In this document: in pieces, positions 32,958 through 45,380 of the stretch
How the letters are laid out: each line of letters starts with the position of its first letter
Numbering within the stretch: position 1 is the stretch's first letter
Assembly (NCBI RefSeq): GCF_008831285.2
Contig: NC_045149.1
Location: 9,202,417 to 9,266,416, forward strand
Direction of reading: 5' to 3'
From: Nymphaea colorata
Taxonomy: Eukaryota > Streptophyta > Magnoliopsida > Nymphaeales > Nymphaeaceae
Length of the DNA stretch: 64,000 bases
Translations under genes and position numbers: made by a program
The notes under the pieces: model-generated
Seen by the model: the letters and a program-made list of their open reading frames with translations, nothing else
What the model was told of the DNA's origin: nothing
Databases searched by the model: none

Positions 32958-35900
32958 ATGATGGTTTCTTCTTCTTGTTTTTGTTCTTCCGCAAGCTTTA
33001 CTTTCGTGCATCATGCCAACCGCTCAAATGGCTGTTGCCGTCATCGTCATCTTGCTCTCCGGCCTCCGACGTCACCACCATCCTGCGTCGTCGGGCATCA
33101 CCGGATGCTGCATTCCTTCTTCACGTTGACAGGCGTCAGCAGATTGGTGGTGCCTCCCCATCGCCTTAGATCGTCGTCTCAAGGTCTGTCATTTTCCTCG
33201 TCTGTCTTTGAATGGCCACCGGGTCATTGTCTACATACGCCAATAATCTTGATGGTTGAAGAACTCAGCTTATTTGTGGAAAGCGAAGCAGCGTAGTTCC
33301 TTGTGCAAATTTCTGCAACTTGAGTTGGGTTCTCTTTCTTAACAAAATTCAACCAGCAATGCCTTGGGCATCAAATAGTTTGCTTGTTAAGCAAGAAAAA
33401 TCTTGTGGGCAGGTTGGCGGTCTTCTGAAAACAGTTGCTGGATTTTGAAGCATCTTTTACTCATTGGATGAAGCCATATGTTTGTCGTTTTACGAGCTAC
33501 AAACAAATCGGAGAAACTCGAAGATGCCACTACTAGACAGTTTGCCTTTTCTGAGCTAGTTCTTGCACCCACTAAAATACAAGCGGCATCAGTTTAAGTG
33601 ACATCTTCCTCGTACCTTAGGGAAAAGAAAACACCAGAGGATGCCACCATGGCTTTCTCAAGAAAATGATCGTGGCACCACTTTATATTGCGGAGAGAAA
33701 ACGTGTTTTCAGGAACGAAAGCGGATGTCTTGATTAAGTAATTGTATCATTAAACTTGAACAAATATCAATAAAGTGTCGTGTGCCTCTTCTTTTAATTC
33801 AGGCCAGTGTTTTTCTTTGAATTCAAGCGTGTTCATCATGCTTGTAGAAAACTTGAAATGGACCTGACAAGCTGACGGCAAAAAAAATGAAATAAGTCTA
33901 GACAAATTTTAAGACTATAGGACAACAAAAAGAACTGAACTCGTAGTTGGTAGCTAGGTATGGGGATAGTGTCTTTATTCCCTTTCAAACACTCACAGTT
34001 TCCAGTATAGTTGCCACTTGCCAGAGGGAGAATAAGAACGGGAAGCACTCATTACAAGATCATCAAGAAGCAGAAAATGAATCAGAAGGGACAGGGAGAA
34101 GTAAAAGTGAAATACTCGATCATGTAAAATACTAATAAATTTATGTGAAGTAACTAACATTGACAAAAAATGATGAGAAAATCCAAGACAATAAATATCC
34201 CATGCCCATTTAAAACAAAAATTACATAGGAATCGAGATTCCCTGGACTGGAAAAGAGCTGATGCTTGGCGATCCTGGTTCTTGGTAGATGCTGTTTCCC
34301 AAACCCAAGGTCGAGGTTCATACCTATCCTAAGTAATTGTGGTAATTATAGTTTCCAGTTACATGTGGCAATGTTTTAGGATTGCTATGCACCAACTGGG
34401 AGTGGAGAATTATGTGCACTTATCAACTATGTAGTTGTCATATTGCGTTTTTCTGCTCTAGTTTCCAGATATTAGTCATAATGCCTTGTGATCAATGTTT
34501 CAGGGCTTTCAGACGAACTGGTTGATGGGCCAACTTTTGTTCCATTGAACGCTGATGATCCAAGATATGGTCCACCAGTAAGCAGAATGTAACCATTTGA
34601 TAGTCAATAACTTTCTAGTGGATTTTAATCGACATATTTTTTAGTATATTTAATGTAAACCATTTGAAATCTAGTCTTGATTATCTAGGATTGTTAAGCT
34701 ACAGAGGAGGTGACATAGGAAAACCATCTCAGTGGGAACATAAGGTTTTATGTACTATTTGCTCTTATCTATGTTATATTTGTTTGTTTAATAGACATTC
34801 CTATTAGCTTAGTGGATTTATGTACTGTTTAGAAAAGACAAAGAGAATTAAAATTTGATTTAAGCACTCAAGTAGCCCAGTGATGCTGTGGATTAACAGA
34901 AAATTCACCTGCAATGTTTGAAAAGCAAGCCAACCTAAATCTTTTAGCGATTTTTTAAGAAAGCCTCATTAGGATGCACTCTCATGTCCTTGGATCACTT
35001 CTCACTCCTGTCTAGAATCGGCATTTTTGTTTAAAAGAATATGGAATCTGAACGTTGCATTATTTCAGTGAGGTCAGAATTTGAAGCTTATTCCTTTTTC
35101 TGTGTTTTATTCTAACATGTTAATTCAGTTTCTCTATAGTTGTTTGAGAATCACTGTTAAAATCAGTTTCTATTTACAGTTGCTGAAAGCATCGAGAATA
35201 TCATTTTGCTGTTTTACAGGCTCTGTTGCTGCTTGGCTTTAAACTTGAAGAAACAGAGAAGGTGATGCTTTCTCCATCATTGTTGCTGATGCACAGAAAA
35301 GACATCTAAATAATTGGACATGCGCGCAAATGTGAATCCACAACCTGTATAGATAGGCAAGTTTTTGGTTGAGGACATTGCACAAAAACATCTGTACCTA
35401 TGTCATACAAGCAGGTCTGCAGATACAAAGATTTAACCTCTCCTGTAAAGTTCTTGATGTGACCAACATGTAATGGAACAGGGACAAAATTTGGAATACC
35501 CATGTCACATATATGCATATAGACAACATGCAACATGCACATGCATCGTTTAGGAAAGCCTTTTCGTGTGAATATTTAACAGGCCATCAGTACAGATCAC
35601 ATGGATAAGCTTATAAGGCTACCAAAACAGCATCTGTCATGAAGTTAGCTTTTCAATATATAAAGGAGATGATATGGGAGCCAGAACACCCATATGATGC
35701 TGACTAATGACAATATATAAAAGGATTCACATGGAGATGTCTTGCTTCATAGGTAGAACCACAGTAACCGGTATCTTTCTCAGAAAATTATGAAGCATTA
35801 ACAATTTCAAGAATGAGAAAAATAGAAGCAAGGAAGCAACGGGTTCTGCAGCATTTCTGACAAAAATGTAAAGGTACAAATAAAGGAGTGTCAATGTAAA

Positions 35901-38900
35901 CAAAAGGAAACAAACATAAAATATTTACAAAGCTTCCTTAAAATATCAGGTATTATGGAAAATTTATCTGGATGACATGAGAACATGATTGCTTTTTTTT
36001 TTCTTAATTTCTGGTGATATTTTGCTGATATTATTGATCCACTGCAAATCTGTAGCAATGTTATGGTACTGTTAAACTTATCAGCAATTTTGGTGACTGC
36101 ATAGAACATGCATAGACACGTGGGCATATGCATGTTTATATGCACATTTAGATGTATGTCTACATGTGTTCGTATGTGTTTACAGCCAACAAATTAAAGA
36201 CATCTCCATATATTCTGATTTTGTCCCTGAAAATAAAGGAAGCTCCACTAGCTTCGAGGGTCTGAGATTCTCATGATTATTCCTTGAAAAAATTCGCATA
36301 AACTGGCCTATGTTTGCCATCTTATTATCTGTCTTTCAGATTTATGTTTTTTATAGAGCTAACCATGTGAGTTTATCTATTTCATTGCTGCCTTGCAGAT
36401 AAAAAAGCTTCTAGATGAATTAGATGGTGGATTTCTGAAGGTATCTTGATAGAATTTTGACATGCATATTAATGACAATCATTTTCTGCATTGTCGCCTC
36501 AGACTTTTGAATATCAATTCATTTCAGATGGCAAATTCATATCAGCAATTTTGGAGAGCAGAAAACAAAATACAAGCAACTCAATATCGATATTCTAATT
36601 GCCAGTGCCATCAATTATAGATGGCATTCATATCTTTGTGTTAGGGCTATATTTGTCCACTATGTGAAAGTAATATATATCCAGCGCACCTAGTATCTAA
36701 AAGGACATGCCAACTCATGGTATAAGAAGGATACTGTTATTTTTATCAGTGATTGTGCAGAAATGATTATTTCAGATGATTGTGCAGAAATGATTATTTC
36801 AGAATTCAAACTATGGCTGTTCCAAAGATTTGATATGTTGAGGTGAAATGAAAGATTCTTACTTAGAGATATAAATGAACAAACTGTAGATGGTTTCCTT
36901 TGATTTGGTACCTTAAAAGCTGAAAACAAATATTTCTTACTTGAAGAGGAAAATGGCATAGTGTTCATAGGGTCTCTTATTATATGTTTGTATGCATGGG
37001 AGCTATGCTGTCAAAATTGCTAGGCAGTGTAGCTAGTGTCCTGAGACACATTAAGCAGCCCCCATACTGATAAGATGCAATATTAATTTTTGAAATTAAA
37101 CAACAAAAGCTGAAACATTGATCCCAGAGAAACCAATGATAATCAACTCATACATAGTAAAACAATTAAAATGAACAATGACACGAACATGCAAACATTC
37201 CTTAGCATGATTAAATAATAACTGAAAGCTGGGAAGAAAAAAATTAACAAAGTTGAATGATTAATGTTTTAAAGTTAAATAGCATAAAAGAAGCAAATTT
37301 ACATTTTAAATACTAGTTCTGGATGCTACAGCATGCAAAATCTTGTAAGTTCCTCAATACCAACTGTCCTATCTTAATTCAAATTTCTCAGATGTGAAAG
37401 TCTAAACTGTAGCCTAGAATTACTAATCTAATATTAAAAAACATAAAAGAGAGAGAACTGGACATGACCATATCTTCCATGTGACCATTGTTTGCATAAA
37501 ACTGTCTAGCCTCTTCTATTATAATTCTAATGAACAAGAAGTATTAGAATGTCATTACACATACATGCAATGTAATTAAAACCTAAAAGTACAAATGAGT
37601 GTTCAAAGTATAATAGTCTGTGAGCTCTCTCTCTTTCTTATACATATACGTTTAATGCAAAGACATGCAACATATCAAAAATGAGAGAATGAAATATGCA
37701 TGAAAGCAAAAAGGAGAAAAAGAAGAAATCTGGCTCCGATGGCAGAAGAAGGAATAAAAAGACAGTTCAAGGAAAAAAGGCCTAGACTATTGAATGCTTA
37801 AGCAAGCATAGGTGCCGAGACCATGGTTTGGCATTTCCAAATGGCAAGTAACATAGGAGCAGCCAGCCTAGGAAAAAAACAAGTGTTGTGGAAGAGAGAG
37901 ATAAGAAGTCTATGTGGTACCCTCCCTTCCCATTTACATATTTCATGTTACAAGATACAGCATCCTCTTAGGACAAAATGCCATCAACAATACAAAATTA
38001 AGATGCATGAAAATATGGGATAGAAGTATGTTCACACCTCTTGTCTTCGGGGTTTCCTCAGTGTAAAAAATCTTACGAATCAGGATATTTATAAAGATTA
38101 TTTCTCTCAATAGATCTCAGGGGCCTTGATATGTCAGTTTTTCTTTGAAATTTATCAAGCATCCACTGTAAAGGGGAAGGTATTATGATGCAACCACTTT
38201 AAAAAGGAAAGATACTATCACAAGGGAAGGAACTCGAAAATGTAAGAGAAACTTGTATCTTGGAGGAGAGGTGTACTGGAGCTAGCCCTGTCTAATGAGA
38301 AAAATAAATATAAGTTCAAATAAATATGAAAAAGGCAATGAACTGGAGTATTCCGTCCTACATACTACAGCAGGCAGATCCCATATAGCCCTTCATGACA
38401 CCCTGCCATGTGAGGGAATTCACACCCTCTTCTCCCTGTCATAGAGGGGTACACGGGGTGGCTTTATGCAGGATTATATATATAACAATGGAAGATGACA
38501 AAGTTAACTGTGGCTAGGATAAGTAAGTGAAAATGTGCCTGATAACAGTCACAATGATAAACCCACAGAAAAAGAACAGCAATGGGCACTAAGGCCTGAA
38601 CACAACTGAGGAAGAGAAGGGATAGTTGTATTATCGAATCACTAAAAGACTGTTTAAACAGCTTAAATAAGAGAATGAATAGTGGCCTATATATACTATA
38701 CACACAAAGAATAAAGAATAAACAAACAGAGAGAGAATTGAACGGCTAGCTCCAACAAGGCTGGAAATAAAACCAAAAAAATACAGAAAAGTTAAAATTT
38801 AATCTGAAAAAATCTATAAAATCCTATATACAAATATACATTTTAAGCATATGCATATACATACATATGCGAACCTATAATCACATATGAATATAGATAA

Positions 38901-41900
38901 ACATATAATATATATACCATGTTTACAAGATATCTACTAACAGTAAGAAGAATAATGTCCTGCACACCTTCCACATCTTTTCCTCTTTGGGAAATTGGAC
39001 AGATACCTGAACTATCTCCCTTGTCATCTCTTTATTTTTGTGAATGTCATAAATGTTGTGTTCAATTTCCAAGTTGTTGACCAGAAAGGTAGATTTGGTT
39101 CTTTTCTTGGAAATTTTATTTAAGTTCTTTTCTAGTCAGGCACCTGAACATGGTAACTTTGGGCTCTTTCATTTGTAATTTTTTTCATTTTCCATTAGTT
39201 GTTTCTAGCATAATTATGCAGCTCATTCTTCAAACAACAGCTTGACTCTTCATTTTTTATAATCTAAATATTGCTTTCTCTTGTAGATTATTCATTGTAC
39301 AACTGAGATGATAGGTTGCTCCTTGTGGGAAGCAATAAATAGAGAACAACCCATACTAGAGAATATCAAGGTAAAATTTTTTGTGGTTAGTGTATCTCTG
39401 GTTCTTAGCATACAGTACTTTTTTCTATCTTTTTCCATGATTACAAGTTTTAGTTTTACCATCTTAGTAATTGTTGGGTACTCTAGGTGGTATGCTATAC
39501 TATATTTCATCTGCTTTGTTATATTAAGCAAATATATTTGGTTATTTTTTATTGTATCCTATTGGTCTTGTTCAATTGATAGGCTTGAAGCAACTTCCGT
39601 GGTAAAGAATTTTCATGCATTAATGCCGAAAAGTTACTGTTTTATTTTGGCATCTCATAATGCATTGTTATTAGAGTTTGTTAGTAACTTAGTACTACAT
39701 GAGAATTGCAATTCCGTGGAAATCATTATAACAGAAGATCCCAGTTCCTATAAGGAAATTCAGATTTCCAGTGCTGGAGCCAAATTTCCTTGTAGGGGAC
39801 GTCCTGTAACACCTCAGAAGTTTAGTCTTGTATCGAAGATTGTGAGGGATCTTCAAGGACTTATAAGGGGAGGCTATTAATGAGATGATTGTCCTGGTTC
39901 ATAGTCTTTTTCAGGTTAGGGCCGAAACTGCTAGGGGGTGGGTTGGGATCCGTCGAACCAGGGGCCCAAGCTCGGGAGTGGGTCGGGTTGTTATAGTGGT
40001 ATCAGAGCCGGTTTCAACACTCGGACCTGGGGTCCCACACGCGCGGACGCGTGTGCCTTAAGAGGGGTGGATTGTAACACCTCAGAAGTTTAGTCTTCTA
40101 TCGAAGATTGTGAGGGATTTTCAAGGACTTATAAAGGGAGGCTATTAATGAGATGATTGTCCTGGTTCCTAGCCTTTTTCAGGTTAGGGCCGAAACTGCT
40201 AGGGGGCGGGTTGGGATCCGTCTAACTAGGGGCCCGAGCCCGGGAGTGGGTCGGGTTGTTATACGTCCAATTCCCAATCCTAAACTTGAAGTGTGAGCTA
40301 GGTTCCCCTACTTGAAAAATCATTATTGCGCGAGTAATTTGAAATGTCCATTCAGAAACTATGATTCGCTGAGGAATATTAAAGAAATGAATCTTATGCT
40401 TGTGGTAGTCTCCATAATGCTTCCCGAGCAATTCTCTCAGATAGTCATTTCCTAATTCTTGTAAAAGGTATTTCTCAATTATGCAAAGCTACAGACCTGA
40501 AAAAGATACTCAGATTAAAAGAAATAATCTAAAGCAGCAAAACATAGGGCCTCTTAGGAGCATGCTGCATTCTATTGTTTAAAGGTGTTTATGACTTTGC
40601 AATTTTCCTGTATGTTACATAGGGATATAAATGAGAATCACCTTTTTCTTGATACTTTCTCCAGTACATCATTCCCAAGTGAGATATTCATATGTGCTTT
40701 TCTCAAAATGGATGTTAAGGGGAAAGAGAAAGGGGCGCTTGTATATACTGCTTACTTTTAACAAGTTGTTGAGCAATGATATCCATTGCTTACTTGATTG
40801 GATATCAAAAAAATCCTCTCTGTGGAAATAATTTATTTGTTCCTCATCTTGGGGATATAAGCATTGATTTTTAATTCATTATTTCTACTTGATCGTACCT
40901 CCAAAGTGTGTTGGCTTTTTATTGTGCCTGAACAGTTAAATGTGTTGAATATCATACTATCATCTTTCAGAATCTGGATCACTTGGCCATATAACCAAAG
41001 CTTCATTCTGTAGATAGGCAAAAAGATATGAAACCACTTAAAGAATTATGTCAAGGACCTTTTTTGTGTCCATGTCAATTGTCATTGATAATTTTTAGTT
41101 CCATATGAAAGCTTACTCCCAGACCCTTGGCGAGGATCTATTATTTCAAAAAAATAGAACAGTTACATAATAAATAAATAAACAAAACATTAGTGCAGTA
41201 CGAAGACTTTTGTGGACAGTTTTTGCGGCAAAATGTTGGCCCTCTGCATAGTCATAGATATCAATGATAATTTTGAAATATTGTGTTTTTATTGCCAAAA
41301 GTATCAGATGTTTTTAACAGGAAATTCTCATGATATAGAAAATATTGGAAAATTTATTTTCCTGAATAATATTGCAATTTTCTCCCCTTTTATAAGAAGA
41401 ACCTTTTTAATGCATTTTTATTCTGTGTTTTCCTTTTTGTTTTTAAATTTTTTTATAATTATTTTGGTTTTTTATAAATATGTTTATAAGAAAATTGAAA
41501 AAAAAAACTCATGATCTCATATTTTTTCCCCATTTTTATAAGTTTTTATGATGTTTTTAATTTCCAAGAGAAACAATTTGCTGAAAAAAGATGCCTGAGA
41601 AAAACCTTGTCAGTATAAACCCAATAACAGCATTTGTAACTATGGTCCTATGTCAGTGGAGGAGAGAAAGAGAATGGCTTAAGAGCAACAGCGGTCCTGA
41701 TAAGCATAAAATGAGCTGCTTATATGCACTTCTTCATACTAGCAGTGAACTCATCTTTTTAGAACACCATTTCGTCCTTGTGTATTTGACTCATAAAATC
41801 TGATAATTATCAATAAAATATTGTGGTATGTAAAGATGAGGCCAACTTCTGGGCCTCATGTGATTAAACCAATAAAACCGAGGATGTCATGGCTTGCTAT

Positions 41901-44090
41901 AATATCATGAGAATATAGAGCGTTCGTTCAGTAGTTATTTTTTAGTAATTTAGTATAAAATATAGTGGCTTTATTTATTCTTCTAATTTTTCGTTTTACA
42001 TGGCCTTCCACCAACCTCGTTGCTTTTGATGTATAAGGTGGCAAAGTCTCTCCCGAGAATATGCTTTCTGTCAGGATTAACCGGAGAAGAGATGATGATG
42101 TTCATTGATGCATTCCCAGAAACGGGTGAGAAAAAATGTTATACTTAATCCTTTAAGTATGTACGATGAGTTACTAGTAAGAATTTTCCAAAGGATCCTC
42201 AAATCATGCTGGTTTTGTTCCTTCAGGTCAAATCAACATTATTAAGAAGCCATGGCATTACCTTTTACAGTCCAGTCTTAAATTCCTTCTTCTTTTTATC
42301 ATATTCAACATCCTTCTTGCAGATCGCCCTCAATCCCCTATGCTTTGCCTTTAATTGCCGTTGCATGGATTAGTTGACATTCGTGGAAACTATTGGTGAA
42401 GTCATGAAGACCTTGATCTTCAATGTGGTGCTTGATAGTCAAGGTCTAAATTGCATAGTTGGAGAATTTTAGCTTGAGAAGAGGAATGGTGTTTGCTGGT
42501 GTTTCTTTTTCAAAAGATAATTTTGAATAGATTTTTATGATAAAAAATTGTTTAAATAGAACACCAAATAAGAAAAACCAGATCAAACTAGTGGCAAGAC
42601 CAAGGTCGAACTTAGGAATGTGATTCAAGGCCAACGTACAATTTGAACAATTGCCATTTTATTAAAACTTCAAAAAATGAAAATCCAAAACTGCATTTCA
42701 AATAAAAATGAAACAATAACAGGAAACTTCTAACTAAAACTTGAGGTCTTCCAAGGGCCGATAAAGCTCTAACAAGATGCTAATATAAGTTTGTATGGAT
42801 TCGCCTGTGCCACCTTCCTGATTTTCTTGGAAAGAAATCTGCAAGAAACCTAAAAAACCTGTCTTATAAAGCAAATGATTAGAAAATACTAATAGAAAAA
42901 CCAAAACTCTAACTATAACTAGGAAAAATAAAGCAACAAAAGAGAGATGCCTAAGACTAAACGAAAGCAGAAATAACCTTTCTAGGGGCAGTTTTGAGAT
43001 TCTACATAGAAAAAGGTAACTAGGTCCATTTGGCGGGAAATTCTGTATGGATATTCTCAAGACACTCAGAAAGCATATCCAAGTTATAGAATTCAAAGAC
43101 AATACATGAATCATGAAATATTGCCATATGAAAGTACCAAAGTACCCTTAGACTGTTATGATCAAAACAGAAAACCGCCAGCATGTAACTAGTTCCTAAA
43201 AATGTAGTAACTACTTCAGATTACCTGTACTAACATATTTTCTGACTGCCTATTTAGCAGAATTAAGATCTGATGGATTAAGAAACTACTATTCAACTGT
43301 AAATCCAAAAATGACCAGGACTTGTCCTAAACATCCTAATGTAGCCTAATGTATAAAAAAGCAGAACTAAAGGAGAACTCAATCAAAATCTATCCCTAAC
43401 ATACTAGAGCATCCTAATTTTAGCATGTGCAGCATACTGAGAACAGAATTAACGCATGGTCATCTAGCAGCTAAATCAGCAATAAATCATTGCAGCTCTA
43501 ATCTAAGTTGCTTTCTGGAAAAACAGGAACCAAATCAGTATCAACTTGACTGCTACATAACATATGATCTCTTTAAACATGACAGAATCTAATGAAAAGA
43601 CGCCTATTTCTAGCAGCTAAAAGCCAGATATAATTGCTTACGAACTTGCCATCAATCTGTTGTTAAACTGCAATAAAAACAACTGAAGCAGCAAAATATG
43701 AGAACAAAAGGCAAAGAAACAAATGATCCTAATGTATCTAACGTGGCTCCTAGATGGTCCATTTGCTATTTTAATCTAAATATGATGGGAAATAAAACTC
43801 AGCACTGATCTAACTCTACAAATTTGAATCAAGAAAATTCAGATTGAAAAAAATGAAGCTACTAGACCTAGAGAAGATAAAAAACAGGCACGTCCAGGAT
43901 AAGATTCATTCTAACTACAAAAAAGGGGTGAGAAGATCAACCTCAAGGGAAATCCAACAATTTAGGGAGAGAAAAAGGCAGACCAACCTTGAAAGTTGAA
44001 CATATCTCCTAAAGTTTTCCACCTTCCTGTAAAATCTTCAATATGCTATCAACATGATCAAAGCCCTTCCAAAGCCATTTACACACACAC

Positions 44091-44153
<63 letters not shown>

Positions 44154-44504
44154 GATATACAAATTACAATTTGGCTGTTAAATTCTTAGTAGCTTGACAT
44201 GACAGCTTGGCCTAATAGATGATATCCGCAAAAAAAAACTTACAACTAGGACATTCTATCTACAACTGAACCCTTACCGTCCCTGTTGTGGTTTCACAGG
44301 ATTGGAACCTACATTGTTTGCAGCGCTTGTGCCAAAAAGTGCTAACAAACCACTGGAGGAGTTGATTGAGGACATCGTAGGGGACCATGAAATGCTGGTT
44401 AGTTCTCATCTCTGCTATATCGTTATACTGCAATTTTTTCTGTTTCTGGACTTCACTATGTTAACTTGGATTTGCAGACTGCTAACCAGTCAACTCCACC
44501 TTGA
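32958..44504 (+). CDS. DUF3783-domain protein, probably plastid-targeted, eight exons
   Basis: Predicted exons: 32958-33183, 34504-34577, 35220-35261, 36399-36440, 39287-39370, 42038-42125, 44300-44397, 44478-44504 (TGA). GT-AG borders and phases all agree, and the coding total of 681 bases gives 226 residues. Exon 1 encodes a Ser/His/Arg-rich, acid-poor leader (MMVSSSCFCSSASFTFVHHA) that looks like a chloroplast transit peptide. The rest contains LNADDPRYGPPALLLLGFKL, EETEKIKKLLDELDGGF, LPRICFLSGLTGEEMMMFID and AFPETGLEPTLFAALVP, the small alpha/beta domain I know as DUF3783, of unknown biochemical role. An in-frame ATG at 32883 could start 25 residues earlier; I prefer 32958 because the sequence then looks like a targeting peptide. 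The join of exon 1 to exon 2 is inferred from phase alone. Introns are long; one holds a TRIM. Confidence 0.83.
36750..36803. repeat. Perfect tandem repeat, 2 x 27 bp
   Basis: 36750-36776 and 36777-36803 are identical (TGATTGTGCAGAAATGATTA and on). It lies in intron 4 of the DUF3783 gene. Confidence 0.93.
39805..40263 (+). mobile_element. TRIM (terminal-repeat retrotransposon in miniature), complete
   Basis: Two 191-bp LTRs, 39805-39995 and 40073-40263, run TGTAACACCTCAGAAG to GGGTTGTTATA with about ten differences by eye. The first is followed by primer-binding site TGGTATCAGAGCCGG (39997-40011), and the second is preceded by purine-rich AAGAGGGGTGG (about 40060-40070). The 5-bp target duplication CGTCC lies at 39800-39804 and 40264-40268. 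The 77-bp interior has no coding capacity and holds a perfect 8-bp stem, CACACGCG/CGCGTGTG (about 40036-40055). It must have been mobilised by another element's proteins. It lies in intron 5 of the DUF3783 gene, same strand. Confidence 0.93.
41200..41600. repeat. AT-rich dispersed repeat, related to 61880-62260
   Basis: Both regions carry the order TTGCGTTTTTAT(C/T)GCC-like start, GGAAAATTTATTTTCCTG-like middle, a T-rich run of ATTTTTTTATA type and a final CCTGAGAAAAACCTTG / CCTAAAAAGACCTTGCCG-like end. The match is loose and by eye. Confidence 0.35.
44081..44146. repeat. (AC)n(AT)n compound microsatellite
   Basis: About 40 bp of AC units with one G interruption, followed by about 24 bp of AT units, in intron 6 of the DUF3783 gene. 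Confidence 0.95.
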
Positions 44505-45098
44505 GGTTTCCCAATCAAGAAGTGGCTGGAAATCGAGTGAAGTTTGTCATGAAGCTGATTGACATGGACTGCCGTTCACATTTCTTATATTGCAAATGGA
44601 TGTATGTTTACCACCATAAGCATTGAGGTTGGGGGGCGGGAGGGGAGGAGAGGAAGAAAATTCTCATGACATACTTTGAATAAGATTTATGTTTTAGCCA
44701 TAAAGTTGTATGAAGCACAAGGAAAGATAGCACATGTTACGAGAATGCATGGCATGTTATGTGGTGTAGTGAAACATAAAACAGGTTCGGTGGGTCGCCC
44801 GATGAGACAATCTGTATTCAAGCCTTGTTTATGTGCTTTGCTAATTGCATTTATGAGAGGTGATATTTAACATGGTAGCTTATAGAGTTGAACCATCTTC
44901 AGATGAGTAAGCGGTTAGCAACCTACTGCCCAAAGAAGACCCGAAGACCTGGATGGGGTATGGTACACCCATCAATTAAAATGTTGTGCTCTCACCTTTT
45001 GCGGTCCAAGAGACTTATGCAAGCGAATCGACGACAAGCCTTCTACACACCTGCATGCCCGACCAGCTATGTCACACCCCTTGATGCAGAGTTGAACC

Positions 45099-45172
45099 TA
45101 GGGCTGGGCGTCGGGCCGGGCCGGGCCCGACAGCCAGGCTTGGGTCAACCCGGCCTGTTTAGGCCCGATAAA

Positions 45173-45240
<68 letters not shown>

Positions 45241-45372
45241 TTTTAAATAATATTTTTTATTCTTAATAAATACATTTTATATTAAAAAAATATTATTTTA
45301 TAATTAAAAAATATTTTTTTAATTTAAATGGGCCGGGCCGGGCTGGCCGGCCCGGCCCGATACCCACCCTTA
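45099..45372. mobile_element. hAT-like MITE with GC-rich ends (TAGGGCTGGGCG family), small copy
   Basis: Left end TAGGGCTGGGCGTCGGGCCG. The right end, read inverted, is TAAGGGTGGGTATCGGGCCG. Flanks GTTGAACC (45091-45098) and GTTGGACC (45373-45380) are an 8-bp duplication with one change. The 274-bp element has GC-rich arms of about 70 bp around an A run and an (AT)n run at about 45193-45236. It lies about 600 bp after the DUF3783 stop codon. Confidence 0.82.
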
Positions 45373-45380
45373 GTTGGACC

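Noticed and set aside
34035..34080. Possible alternative exon upstream of 34504 in the DUF3783 gene
   Set aside because: No splice borders with the phase required by exon 2, and 32958-33183 fits phase and gives a targeting peptide.
44676..45250. Open frames of 64 and 120 codons after the DUF3783 gene
   Set aside because: The second runs into the GC-ended MITE and its (AT)n tract (IYIYIY), and the first has no family similarity and lies in 3' flanking sequence.
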